Positions 24,440-35,662 of a DNA stretch of 64,000 nucleotides are shown one piece after another. The notes under the pieces are model-generated. The model made no database searches. It was not told where the DNA came from and saw only the letters and a list, made by a program, of their open reading frames with translations. Position numbers and translations under genes: made by a program. Source of the stretch: Chionis minor (Eukaryota; Chordata; Aves; Charadriiformes; Chionididae); the NCBI GenBank assembly GCA_013398295.1, contig VZSF01003595.1, positions 496,001 to 560,000 of the forward strand, given 5' to 3'. Positions within the stretch are counted from its first letter, which is position 1. Every line of letters begins with the position of its first letter.

Positions 24440-24730
24440 TCACAGAATAACTAACTAGTCTTTGCTGCAGAAATAAATGGCCACAGCTTTATTAAATCAA
24501 TATTAATTCATAATCTTTAACAGACAATTATAGTTATCTCACACACAAAACTACCCACCTCTTCAAATCTCTGATCTGACAGGGTTATAATTAGCTTATT
24601 ACTGGCCATACATCTGCTAATAACTTTTCCCTCAGCCCTGTGAAGTGAATTAAGGAGCGCTAATAAACCATGGCTGTTAATCCATTTATATGTCTTATGC
24701 TTTTGTGGAGGCACCGAATTTAAAGATACA
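24440..24730. promoter_or_regulatory. Candidate conserved non-coding element, TAAT-rich
   Basis: An abrupt AT-rich, CpG-free island within GC-rich DNA. It carries many homeodomain-type cores: TATTAATTCAT, ACAATTATAG, TATAATTAGCTTATTA, GCTAATAAC, GAATTAAGG, GCTAATAAACC and GTTAATCC. No frame, tandem structure or transposon similarity explains it. The density of TAAT cores and the sharp edges are typical of developmental enhancers. Conservation cannot be seen from one genome, so the call is an inference. Confidence 0.4.
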
Positions 24731-25659
24731 TAAAAAGGGGTTTTCTCCTTCCCTTCCTCCAAAGTCTCACTACCTGGCAGCCCCTGTCCTCTTGGTGTGG
24801 ACAACAAGGGTTTCCTCTCGATGTCCCAGCAGATGCCATCCTCACCGTGAGTGGGATGCAACAGGAGACTTGGGAAGGCATTTTACAAGCTGGAAAAACT
24901 TGGAATATTTAAGAGCAGGTATATTTTCCCCAGTGCTTTCTTATTCTCAGCCCCAGTGCCCAGTGCGAGGCAGAGGGTACTTGGGGAAGGTCCACTGGCA
25001 AGGCTGTGAACCCCAAAAATATCACAGGAGAGGCAATAAAGGGCGGGCAGGCAGCAAACACGGGCTCAGTTTCTGCAGCACTCCCAGCGCTGCCGGCTCT
25101 CGCTCCTCCGCCACGGAGCGTTGCCAGTGCCGGTCATTAGCAATAATGAAAGTGAGATAAGACGCAGTTGGGGGTGGAGGGAAACGTTGATCTAAAACGA
25201 TGGCCAGTAATAAAGGACAGCGGAGAGGCACCGTGTGATGTGATGAGATAAAAGCAGATGGCTGGCTGCTGCTTCTAATTATAGGTCCCTGCTAACGAAG
25301 AGGGCGCTGATTAGACTGACATTGTCCTAGGACGTGCATTTCTAGAAGAACCTGGCACTGGGGCTCAACGTGCCATGAAGCGGGTCCCCACTGCCTGCCG
25401 GGAACTGCCCCAAAACCTGCTTCTGGCCCATCTCTGCACCCACACCACCCAACGAGGTTTGGTCCCACCGTGGGGACAGCAGGGTCCGGGACACCATGGG
25501 GAAGATGGTGGCGATATCCCCACGTGTTCGGGCTGTGGTGGGTGGGAAAGCCCCGGGGTTCCCGTGGAGGGGACCTCGGGCAGCCAGACATGCTGGTCAC
25601 CTCTGGGCCAGCCCGGCGCTGCTGCCAGCACAGGGAGGCTCCGAGGTCTGAACCCCTGA
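24731..25659. other. Intergenic DNA, nothing specific
   Basis: Mixed-composition unique sequence with short overlapping frames on both strands. A short AT-rich piece at 25125-25300 (CATTAGCAATAATGAAAG, CTTCTAATTATAGG) has TAAT cores and could belong to a further regulatory element. Confidence 0.35.
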
Positions 25660-25980
25660 AAACAAAAGGAAGCTCCTTTTGAGTAAGAAATGCGGTTGAG
25701 TCTCATGGGTGAATAATTTATGATGCTTACTGTAATAAGACAGAAAAAAACACATTCAGTTCTGGTTTCATCATATTTTTGGCTATGAGTAAACCAGTAG
25801 AAAATGATGAGGGCTTCCCACAGCAAAGCCAAATGCCTGAGACTGAAACTGGTAGCCGGGCCACTTCTAACCAGAGAGTTGATCTTATGCATATTTTTGG
25901 TCATGCTGGCGCTTTTCCTCCTCCATGGAAGAGATCTGAACTGCATTTGTAACGACAGCTCTGTCTCTTTCCCAGCTGAG
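25660..25980. promoter_or_regulatory. Candidate conserved non-coding element
   Basis: A quiet AT-rich block containing GAATAATTTATGATGCTTAC, CTGTAATAAGAC and an octamer-like TTATGCATATTTTT near 25885-25898. A plus-strand frame from 25804 reads a hydrophobic run (LILCIFLVMLALFLL) within its first 45 residues, but the frame then enters ordinary GC-rich sequence and shows no recognisable protein. A non-coding element is the better reading. Confidence 0.3.
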
Positions 25981-28729
25981 CTCAGCTGGTGGCGCGGGAG
26001 CCTTCCCCGACGGCAGCGCAGAGGGGACCCGGCCTCACCCAGCCTGTGGCCGCGCTCCGGCACGCATCCGTGCGGGGCGCCCCTTTCCTGGGGGGCTCAC
26101 ATATCCCTTCACCAGCACATGATCCCAAAGCCTCCCCATGCTTCCAGCCTCCGGCCCTGCACAGATAGAAGGATTTGGTTTTCTTCCCCAAAAGCTGAGC
26201 TGGAGTCGGAGCAGATCTGGAGCCCCTTCCCACCTCTCCAATGCCGTCTTTGCAAAACAAAGACTTCCCCACTTTGGATGTGCTGCTCTGGACATGAACC
26301 GGGAAATATTGTTTGTGGAAGTTTTTCATTTTAAGACATTTGGTATTTTTTGAGACTGGGAAAAACATATTTCCCTCTTCTGTACCCACTTAAACCCCAG
26401 CAAGAGCCCTGCTTTGGGAAGGAGAAGCGTTCTTCAACAAAAGACGGAAGATGTGCAGCTCAAGGAGGAGCCAGAAAAGATGGGGCAGAAATTTTGCAAT
26501 CCTTGCAGGCAGGAGATGGACAGAGCGGCTGGCAAGTGGCTGGCTGAAATTTGGCACAATCTTGAAAAAAAAAAACAAAACTCAGCAAAACCAAATGGAT
26601 GCTTGGAAGCCGGTGTCAAAAAAAAAAAAAATCCAAATATCTTTCAGGCAATGACTTTTTCTAGGTGAAGACCATGGGAATGACCCACAGGGCCCTGAAT
26701 TGATATTTTCCCTGTGGCTGGAAAGGTGCAGAAGAGGCACAAGAAGGGGTGGCTGACGTGATGCAGGACAGGGACCCAGGTCCCTGAGAGGCGTCTGTTT
26801 GGAGAGCTGCATTTCCTTAAATTAGAGACGTTTTTCAGGAGGGATCCTGTGGCAGTCAGGCACCCGGCTACAGGCATCTTCCCATGGACACAGAGCTGGG
26901 CAAGTGCTGGCAAATTCCCTGCACGGTGACTGCAGCAATTTCAAGCCCTGCTTAGAGAGGAGAAGCAGTTGCCGGAGCATCCAACCTTTTGACATCTTAA
27001 TGAGCAAAGAGTTCAAAAGGAGTCTCACCAGGATTTTTTTTTGTTTGTTTTTTTTCCTCCCTTCTCAGAGAATTCAACTTTTCATCTCCCTCCTCCCAAG
27101 TACGAGACAGCCAAACAGGGGGATAACAAATGAGCGTCTCTCTCCACCTGAGGAGTTCAAGCCGCAATCATCCAGCTCCTTGTAGCTACAAAGAGCCGGG
27201 AAGCGCCAGTGCGCTGGAGAGGAGACGTAATTAGGTGCAATTCAAGAACAGCTCATCAGCTATATTTAACAGACAGGCCGATTCCTCGGCAAGCAAAACG
27301 CCGCGGAGGAGCCGGGCTGCAGCAGAGCTGTGCTCCCCCAGTCCCGGCTCTCCAGCACTGGACCGGGAAAGAGCCGGTTGTGTTACTCCCTGAAGCACTG
27401 TTTATTTTGCAATTTTTTATATTTTTGGTTTTATTTTGCAATTTTACTTTGTAATGGTTGTTTATCCTGTAAACGTCTCAGATGTAAACTCTCATCCAGG
27501 TTTTTTTGGCATTTAGAGTTTTCCCTTCACTGGGATTAAAGTTAGTGTGAGGGAGAAAGGCACAATGATCCCTTTTATCCTAATCTTTCCGCCTGGAGCA
27601 GATGGGAGAGTCCTGCCGGAGCCCGGATGACATGCCATGAAGGACGGGGTAACAGAGGAGACACTGTGCCTTCTGCTGAGAGAGGGGGAAAGAGCGTGCA
27701 TGTGTGTGCGCCAGCGCGGGAGCACCCAGCGGGATGGGAGCGCTGGCACCCGGCTCCCACCAGCTCCACTCCCACAGCCCGCGAGGCCAGGATTAACACC
27801 AGGGACCTGGAGGTTTGGGAAGCACCTGGGAGAGCTGGCTCGCTGGGGCCGGGGGGGTCGCAGGGCTGCTGGGGGTTACGGTGACTCTGACTTGTCCTCA
27901 AACCACCGTCTCTGCTTTCCATCCCAGCCACCACCTCCCTCAGCCAGGCCCTGTCCTGAGTCCTCGTCCCAAATAACATCCGGAGACAAGGAACGGAGAA
28001 GTTTAGGAACCAGCCACAGCCCCTAGAGGAGCCATGGGCGATGCTGGATCCGGGCTTGCCTGTCTGTGAAGACCTCTTAAATACACAGGCTGCGTTGAAG
28101 TACCAGCTTAACCACAAAAATCACTGAAGTAACCACTGAAGCTCCCTGGAGGAACACTCATATTCTTCTCATTAATGAAAGTCATCAAGTGGATGGCAAA
28201 TTCATGTGTCAAACGTTGGTGATGCCTTCCCAGCCATCACACGCCAGAAGATGGAACCGATGATTACCAGGAAGATGCTCCACAGCCGCAAGCAGCAAAC
28301 CACACCGGTGCTCTGCCCGGCAAAACACCCCCGTTCCCTAACATGACCCCCCACCGCGCCAAGTTCAAGGACGTGCTGACCAAAAGAGATCCCAAAACAC
28401 CCAGGGCAGAGTTCTCCGGCCCGCAGAGATGGGTGCTCGCTTCCAACGAGGCTGGAGCCAAAGCAGGCGAGTCCGTGAAAAGCAGGGAATGCTTCCCTCC
28501 ACAGGGAAGGATAAAAGAGCTATTATGGAGGTGCAGGCTCTGCTCAGGCTCACACTAGGCTCCTTGCGAGCAGAGGGTAAAGAGCTACTTACGCTGGAAC
28601 ATAAAAGCCGGGAGACAGCGGAGTGCTATAAATAGGGCATATAAACTTTCAACTGACAAGGCTCTGATTTTGTTATTGTAAAAAAAAAAAAAAGAGAGAG
28701 AGAAAGGGAGAAAAAGTGCCTAGATGGAG
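25981..28729. other. Intergenic DNA, nothing specific
   Basis: Unique sequence of mixed composition with poly-A runs near 26566-26630 and a T-rich tract near 27034-27060. The segment 27395-27545 is AT rich (TTTTATATTTTTGGTTTTAT). A purine tract (28680-28714) of 14 A then GAGAGAGA ends the stretch. No exon or transposon body is recognised. Confidence 0.35.
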
Positions 28730-28960
28730 CTGACAAAGAGGGAAATACATGCAGAATACAGGTTTGTTCCCAGTAACGCGCTTATTATAAGTCAGATGTA
28801 GTTAGAGCTATTACTTTAGCTTCAAATGAATGGAAGGAGAATAAATCTGCCTTTGTGCAAGGCTGCCTGCAAATAGCATCTCCCTCTAGCAAACCCGCAA
28901 TTGTGTTTGCATGCGACATTTGTTAGAATAAATGCAATTTAAAATGAAAAAACAGTTCAC
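28730..28960. promoter_or_regulatory. Candidate conserved non-coding element
   Basis: AT-rich, CpG-poor block with CGCTTATTATAAGTCAG, CTATTACTTTAGCTTCAAAT, GCAAATAGCATC and AATGCAATTTAAAATG. It lacks open frames, tandem structure and transposon similarity. The call rests on composition and motif density only. Confidence 0.3.
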
Positions 28961-29949
28961 ACCTACGGCAAGGGAAGGCTGGTGGTATAAATGGCAACCG
29001 GCGGAGGAGGAGGGCGAAACAAAACGGGCTTCGTCGGCAGGGGGCAAAGCCTGCGGCACTTCTGGGGTGGCTGCAAGGATGAAGGTCCTGTCAGCAGTTC
29101 ATCCTCAGTCCCTGTCCTCACGCTAATTACATCTTTACACCAGTGACCCCGAACTGCTGAGCTGGTTTCAAGCATTTTCCCACTTTCTGCCCCCAAAGGA
29201 TGGTGCGATTAAACACGGGGTTTCTAGGGAAAGGATGAGGCCCATCGGAGGTGGGGAGGAAGCATCTTTCCCTGTCGGGAGCAGTCACACCATCATGGTC
29301 TTTGGGACCAAACCCTGAGATTTGTCCTGCATCCGTGCAGCCGGGGCACCACGGGGATGGGCATCCCAGTAGGGTCCTGGTGCGCTGCAGCTGCACAGAC
29401 ACCAACGCTTCATCAGCAAGAAGCACATCCCTTATCTTCCTCTCTGCGAGCCGACTGAAAAAGAAAGGCACTTCCTTAGAAGTTTTTGATTTTGCATCTC
29501 GTTTTCCTAAATAACTTTCCCAAGGTATTGAAAGTGCTTGTGCGTTATTTTTTTTTTGCTATTTTAAACAAATAAAGTTTTTTTCCTCCCAGAGCACATC
29601 ACCACCCCATTCTGGCTAGAGGTGGCCTGCAGGGGTGGCACCTTCAGGGGCTGCTTGTCACCTTGTAATACCCACAGGCATGTCCATGTCCACTGGCAGT
29701 GCTCCCCCTGAGCTGCCATGACAGGGATGGACTGTGCCTTTCAACTGGCAAATGCAACATCTTACTTGGGGAACAGCCTAAAGAAGAGGGGAGAAAAACC
29801 TCTGCAAAGCCCCCTCCTGCCTTCTTCTGTTATTATTTTTTTAATATTATTCCCATTGAATTTATAGGAGAAACTGTCTGGGAAAATGACTTTACCTCTG
29901 GTTCCTTCATAAATTTTTAATAGGGCAGAAATAGAACCAAAAGGGATTT
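28961..29949. other. Intergenic DNA, nothing specific
   Basis: GC-rich to mixed unique sequence. The AT-rich part at 29500-29590 and 29820-29940 has TTATTATTTTTTTAATATTA-type low complexity. Nothing further is recognised. Confidence 0.35.
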
Positions 29950-29968
29950 AAAAAAAAAAAAAAAAAAA
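29950..29968. repeat. Poly-A tract, 19 bases
   Basis: Nineteen A residues sit immediately before the first copy of the 40-bp duplication. There is no preceding SINE or LINE body, so this is a simple tract. Confidence 0.9.
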
Positions 29969-30046
29969 GCGTTAGGGCCAAAGTCTGGCCCTATTCATAA
30001 TTAATNAAAGCGTTAGCGTCAAACTCTGGCTCTATTCATAATTAAT
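29966..30046 (+). repeat. 40-bp direct duplication split by a single N
   Basis: Copy 1 (29966-30005) and copy 2 (30007-30046) both run AAAGCGTTAG ... CTATTCATAATTAAT and differ at four of 40 positions. One N at 30006 separates them exactly. Either a true tandem duplication exists here, or two overlapping contig ends that should have been merged were joined through an N. The poly-A just upstream makes a local assembly fault plausible. Confidence 0.85.
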
Positions 30047-30149
30047 TATACTTTCAGGGGGAGGGGAAAAAAAGAGGAAACATAATTACAAGCTTCTAGT
30101 GAGAACATTCATTATCATGCTAATGCAGAAATCAGTACTGCTGTGCCTC

Positions 30150-30172
30150 TGTGTGTGTGTGTGTGTGTGTGT
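30150..30172. repeat. (TG)n microsatellite
   Basis: A perfect TG run of 23 bases, likely polymorphic in length. Confidence 0.95.
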
Positions 30173-33100
30173 TCGGTCTAATTACTCCGCAGTGATGTGT
30201 GTCATTCGCACATTTACCTCCGTGCTGCATGGGATTTTAAAGTCAAAGTTAAAAATGAGAAGATTAATCGCAGCCTGGATCGATGGGGACTGGGACCGAA
30301 CAGTGCCGGAGGGATGCTGCACCCCTGGCAAGGCGAAGGGCTGGGGTTTGCCTGGTGTTTCTCAGCTCCTGCTCCCTGGACACCCCGGCCAAGGATGCCC
30401 ATTAGCGAGTAACATCCCGGCTTCGATATTTTGGGCTGATAAACCATTACAGGAATCTTAGGAGGCATTTCAAGGTGTGAAGAGCATTGCATACCAGGGG
30501 AGGGAGGAACGAGCCAGGCTGGAGGAGGAAAGAGCCCAGAGGGAGGTGGAAGTGGGGAAAAACAAGACAATATTTCAGCTATTTAGTGCCTAACAAATTC
30601 CTGAATTTGCCATGCCAAGGAGATGCTCACCTTGCAAAGCAGATCCCGAGCATCCACCCTGGGAGAAGCATTTGGACTCAGCTGGGCTGCAAAACTACCC
30701 CAGGCAGGGCAGCCCGGCTGGTCCTAAACACATGCTGGGGACGAGAAGATTTTCTATAAAAGAAAGACGCTCAATTTAACCCTAGGGCATTGATATTGCC
30801 AGCAATAGGGTGGGTTTTTCTCTTTTCAACCCTGTTCCATTAAGCACAACGGATGCCAGTGCCGAGGCTGGCAGCGTGCCCCAGTGTGGGACCCAACTGC
30901 CCAGCTGCCCCCCAGCATCTGCATGAAAAACTAGCTGGGAACCTGAGAAAAACATCTTCCTCAGCATCACAAACCCAAACCGAAGGGCCCGACGGTGCCT
31001 GGTGGGGTCAGGCACGGGGCTGAGCCTGGGCGCATCCTGCTCACATTGGACACTTGAAGCTCCAATTGAAATCAGGGAGGAAAAACGCAGGCTTGGATCC
31101 ACGGCTTGAACATCAGGTTCAGTCCCAGATATGTTTATAGACATGTTATCTTAATTATATTAAACCTAAGGTAGGCATCTGCACAATCTGAGCATTTCTG
31201 TGGAATAATTAAACCGATCTCCCATTATTTCTCGAGCTGCCAAGCGGATGCCCTACTTTCATAAGTCGGAGCGCCGCATTTCCCCGGCGATAAATCCTCC
31301 TGCAGACTGCAGGAGCCAGAGCCCGGCAGGCAGAGCGGAGCCGAGGGGAGCCAGGGCGGTGGCAGGACACCCAGCCCTCCTGCATGTCTTAAAAGCCGTA
31401 GAGCAAAAGAGCTCTAAGGGCTGTGCCGCGTGATGTTCCTGCCTGCAAGAGCTGGCCGGGGAGCAGGCGGTGACGTGCGGCTGGAGAAACCTGGGGCCAG
31501 GAGCAGCCAGTGGTGAAAAAAGAAATTAGAGAGAGGAATAGGTGGAGCTGAGTCTCCACGTGGTGCCACCTCTAATTCAATAATCTTCTGCTGGGAGGAG
31601 GACGGTGATAATTAAAGCAAGACCACCACTTCCCTTGCTTGCATGGGAAAAGCAACTCTCCTGGCAAGCTGGAGGGAGAAAAGATGGAGCCAGCGATGAA
31701 TGCTGAGGGACTCACTGTGTCCCTGCCTGCCCCTGGCCCCCTGCAAACACCTTGTTCCCAAAATATCCTCCTACGCAGGATGAAAAACTCTCCCAGGCAG
31801 TGCCGGGATCCAGGCTGTCTGCTGGGTGTTGCAGGTCTCAAGTCACAACGATGCTTCTGGAAAGCTGCTGAAAAGGGCTGACACAACTTCCTTGGAAACA
31901 CCTGCTCTCCAGGAGTGGTGGTTCTCCCAGACCTCAGTCCCAGGGACAGTGAGGAAATTACTGCCCTAAAAACAAGCGGTTGCTCTGGCGCCCGCGAGCG
32001 TGTGTTCAAGCACCTCAGAGCACCCCCAGCAAAGGAGCATCCACTGCCTTCAAAATTCACAGATTTTTCTCAGTGTAAAAGCAGCTGCTGGCGCAATGGG
32101 CTGTGTGAATTCAGTTGAAGTGGGAAAGCATTAAAAAACTGGGTATCATTTGCACAAAAAGCCATAATTACCCAGGCACCACAGAAGTTCCCCATCCGAA
32201 GATGCTCCACTAGCAGCACCAAGACCTCACTGTCAGCGTGGAGGGTGGGAAGAAGGGAAAGTTAGTGCCTGGAGTTTCCAGGATAAGATCAGAGTTATAT
32301 TTTTTCCCAAAGGTGGGCTTTGTGCAACATCTGGGAGCCATTCCCTTCCATGTGGGCTTGGGCAGCCGGGCAAGGGGCCCCTCTGGCCTTGCTTGAGCTC
32401 CAGCTGTGCCTAATCCCAACATTTAGGGTTGCCTGCGAAGCTCCCTGACCTGCACCAGCCCTGGACAAATGGACCACGTGATGTTTTCAGCCAGTGACCG
32501 AGCTCAGAGCTATTTGGGAACCTGGAGCGTAATTGCTCTGCAGAGTCTGGCAGCTGATTTAAAAATATCCATCCCACCTCAGCATGCTGGCACTCCCATT
32601 TTTATCCAAAACTGTATTTGAGAGGCGGAGGCTAAGACTAGCACTGGGTGCCGTGGCCTGTCAAGAGCTATTACAGGTGCTACAGAAAAAAAAAAAGGTA
32701 AAAAGGACAATATGGCCATCTGCATGGCATTGTGCAAGCAGTGGGGTGCTCAGTGGGGAGTGCGGCCGGTGCTCAGACACGCGCCTGGTCCTGGGGATTA
32801 GGGCCACAAGGGCTCCGCAACATCCCCAGCCTCCGCTCTGCCGCGTTAGGGTGCTTTCCCAAGCCATAAAACAGATCTCAGGTTTTATGTGAGGGTCTAA
32901 AATGAGTTATCACACAAGGCAGAGACAAGCCTGCCATGCCCCCCTCCCCGAAAGCCCTTCCCCAGCAGATAAAAGGGCCTCACTGTTCTTGAAAATGATG
33001 AAACTGGAGCCAAATCCCCTGGAAGAAAACAGATGACCTCTTGTTCTGGGAACAGCTACAGTCCCTCCCTTTGACTTGATCACCGCCTGAACCCTGCCCA

Positions 33101-33959
33101 AAGGAAAAGCAATAAGCCATGACACAAGCATCCATGTCCCAGCCGCTGGCGGGAGGGAGGGAGGCGCTTCCCACCCAGCCCCTAACGAAGTGCCTCGTTA
33201 GGGCTAACGGGACGTATCCGCCTGCCTGGGCTGCCTGCTTTCCCCAGGGTGTTTTTGCAGGGTCGATATTTGCTCTCTGCTGGTGCAGGTTGATGTTTAA
33301 GCCCTTGGGCGCAGCCCCGGCTGCCTGCAGGAGTCATGTTTTTATGCAGAAAGGTCACACCAAGCATCTCTCCCCTCAACCGAAACGTTGAGAGCTGCAG
33401 AATTTGGCATTTTAACACCCATATTTCATGTGAACTGGATGCAGCCCAGGGTTCAAGGGTTTTTTTGCATTTTGCATTTATAATCAACCAATATGAGAAT
33501 AAAGCACACGTCCTTTTTAGAGATGCTTTACAACGTATGAAAATAGACCTAAAGCTTTTCCCAAAATATCCCTGATGGGTTCGGGAACAGCCAGCCAGGG
33601 GCGGTCCAGCTGTGCTGATGGACCCGTATCTGCTGAGCATCCCCATCCTCTGCCCTCCAGGTGAAGGCGGTGGGAGCAGTTAGCTTTCCACTGAGAAAAC
33701 TTTACTACCAAGAAATGGTGTTGGGGATAACTCCCAAAATACTGGCTCACGGTGATTTTTGGCAGGACCGGAGGCTGCCGGCACAAGGATGCTGTGTCCA
33801 CGCTGCCCATACCCTGCGGGCAGAGGCAGTATCCATCCCAGCACAGGGCACAGCCCCAGCTTCCCCCGTGCCCAGGGCAGGGCTTTGGGAAAATGCCGTG
33901 ATTACGAGGGCACAGACAGCCCAGTTTTATAAACTCCGTTTTTCTCGTTGCACTTTCTC
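30173..33959. other. Intergenic DNA, nothing specific
   Basis: Alternating GC-rich and AT-richer unique sequence. The segments 31130-31240 (TTAATTATATTAAACC) and 33400-33560 are AT rich and could be minor regulatory elements. Frames here are short and overlap on both strands. No CR1 copy lies in this interval. Confidence 0.35.
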
Positions 33960-34200
33960 CATCTGTATCGAATAGCAGAGCTATGAATATTCAAGAGAAA
34001 TATGTGTTAAAAATTGGTGACATTTCCAGGATTGGCTCACACTAGCCAGAGAACGTCATTCACAGTAATTACGAATAAAATCCACAGACCTTCACAGATG
34101 ACAACAAATCCAAATGGCCTTTTTACACAGTGAAAATATTAGCCTTAACACTTTTTTTTTTTTTTTTAATATCTTCCAACCAGTTGCTGCTTTCACAGGC
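33960..34200. promoter_or_regulatory. Candidate conserved non-coding element
   Basis: AT-rich unique block with CTATGAATATTCAAGAG, GGATTGGCTCACACTAGCC, CAGTAATTACGAATAAAA and GACAACAAATCCAAATGGCC, ending in a T16 tract at 34152-34167. No coding or transposon signature is present. With the next block it forms a nearly continuous 780-base AT-rich island. Confidence 0.35.
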
Positions 34201-34309
34201 ACCTCCGAGAGAGCTGATTTCGGAAAAACTTCTCCCATCGCAGTTGCATCGACTGCCTCATACAGCAAATGAATAGCACTTTTTTTTTCCCTCCCTCTCG
34301 TTTGAGAGT

Positions 34310-34750
34310 TTTCTTGGTAGGAATGAAACCACGAAACAGAAGGCCGCCTAAATGAAATTATTAACCCCGAGAAACCACTAAAGGAACTTGATTAATTTGC
34401 CAAGTAACAGAGCCCGGTTTGTTCTTTTAGGCAACACATCTTAAGGTAATTGAATCACCCCTTGAAAAAAAAAACAGTAGATGATTGAGCCCTGAGGTAC
34501 GCTCGTTCGCTATCCTTAATAAATCTCTCTTTATGAAGGAGGTAGTATGCTTTTCTCATCAGAAACCTGTTAATTTTTTTCTCTTTTAAGTAATTGAATA
34601 CAAAGTTCAAAATCTATCTGCAGCATCCTTCAAGAAAAAAAAAAATCAAAGGTTTATCTCCTGTTTCATCTCAGCAAGTTAATTATGCTCTCATAATTGA
34701 GTTAAACCAGCAGGTTATTAAAAATACCACAGGATCATTTTATTTTTTTT
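34310..34750. promoter_or_regulatory. Candidate conserved non-coding element, TAAT-rich
   Basis: Contains GAAATTATTAACC, CTTGATTAATTTGCC, AAGGTAATTGAATCACC, CTTAATAAATCTC, AAGTTAATTATGC, TCATAATTGAG and GGTTATTAAAAATACC within 440 bases. The cluster of TAAT/ATTA homeodomain cores and absence of CpG are enhancer-like. No frame or repeat explains the composition. Confidence 0.4.
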
Positions 34751-35075
34751 AATGAAATACCACGAGCCCCAAATCTTTGGCAGAACCAAGGACCCCAAGA
34801 CCCGGATCATGCCCCACGTGCTACAGGAGGTGCCCGGGATGGACCACTCCCACCTCATTTCATTTAAGAAAAGCGGCTGGGGTGGGTTTTCTCCTTTTTC
34901 TGAAGCAGGAAGACAGGCCTATCCTCAGCCACGTTACTGCAGCCTCCCCCAGAGCTGCAGAGCTGCTCAGCACATCCAGAGGCATGTCTGCAGCCCAACA
35001 GCAGATTGCACAAGGCAACGGTGCATCTCCCCTCCATCCTGGAACAAGAGGTCTGGCTGTATGGGCTCCCACCAC

Positions 35076-35194
35076 AGAACAGAATCCCAGAATCACAGAA
35101 TGGTTTGGGTTGGAAGCGACCCTTAAAGGCCATCTAGTCCAACCCCACTACAAAGAGGAGGGACATCTTCAACTAGATCAGGGTGCTCGTCCGT
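35076..35194 (-). mobile_element. CR1 LINE, 3' end fragment
   Basis: Starts CAGAATCCCAGAATCACAGA followed by TGGTTTGGGTTGGAAG and continues into CATCTAGTCCAACCCC and CATCTTCAACTAGATCAGG, which is the avian CR1 3' untranslated tail read on its complement. The octamer end (ATTCTGTG-like on the minus strand) is at the left. It is 5' truncated at the right, as most CR1 copies are, and carries no part of the reverse transcriptase. Confidence 0.95.
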
Positions 35195-35225
35195 AGAATT
35201 ATAGTAGAATATATATTGACCCGTC

Positions 35226-35662
35226 CACAGAATCATAGAAGGGTTTGGGTTGGAAGGGACCTTAAAGATCATCTAGTTGCACCCCCCGCCCTGCCATGGG
35301 CAGGGACACCTCCCAGTAGACCAGGTCCAACCTCGCCTGGAATGTTTCCAGGGATGGGGCATCTACCACCTCTGTGGGCAAGCTGTGCCAGCATTTCACC
35401 ACTCTCATTGTAAAAAATTTCTTCCTTCAATCCGGTCTAAATCTCCTTTCTTTCAGTTTAAATCTATGACCCTTTGTATTATTGCGACAGACCCTGCTAA
35501 AAAGTCTGTTCCGATCTTTCTTATAAGCCCCCTTTAAGTACTGAAAGGCCACAATAACGTCTCCCTGGAGCCTTTTCTTCTCCAGGCTAAAGAATCCCAA
35601 CTCTCTCAGCTTTTCCTCATAGGAGAGGTGTTCCAGCCCCCTGACCATTTTTGTGGCCGTAA
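35226..35662 (-). mobile_element. CR1 LINE, 3' end fragment, longest copy
   Basis: About 437 bases of CR1 in complement, starting CACAGAATCATAGAAGGGTT and passing through GGGATGGGGCATCTACCACC, TTTCTTCCTTCAATCCGGTC, CTTATAAGCCCCCTTTAAGT and CTCATAGGAGAGGTGTTCCA. Similarity ends near TTTTGTGGCCGTAAC. It covers the 3' untranslated region and perhaps the last codons of ORF2, all in decayed form. It lies about 30 bases from another copy in the same orientation. Confidence 0.95.
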
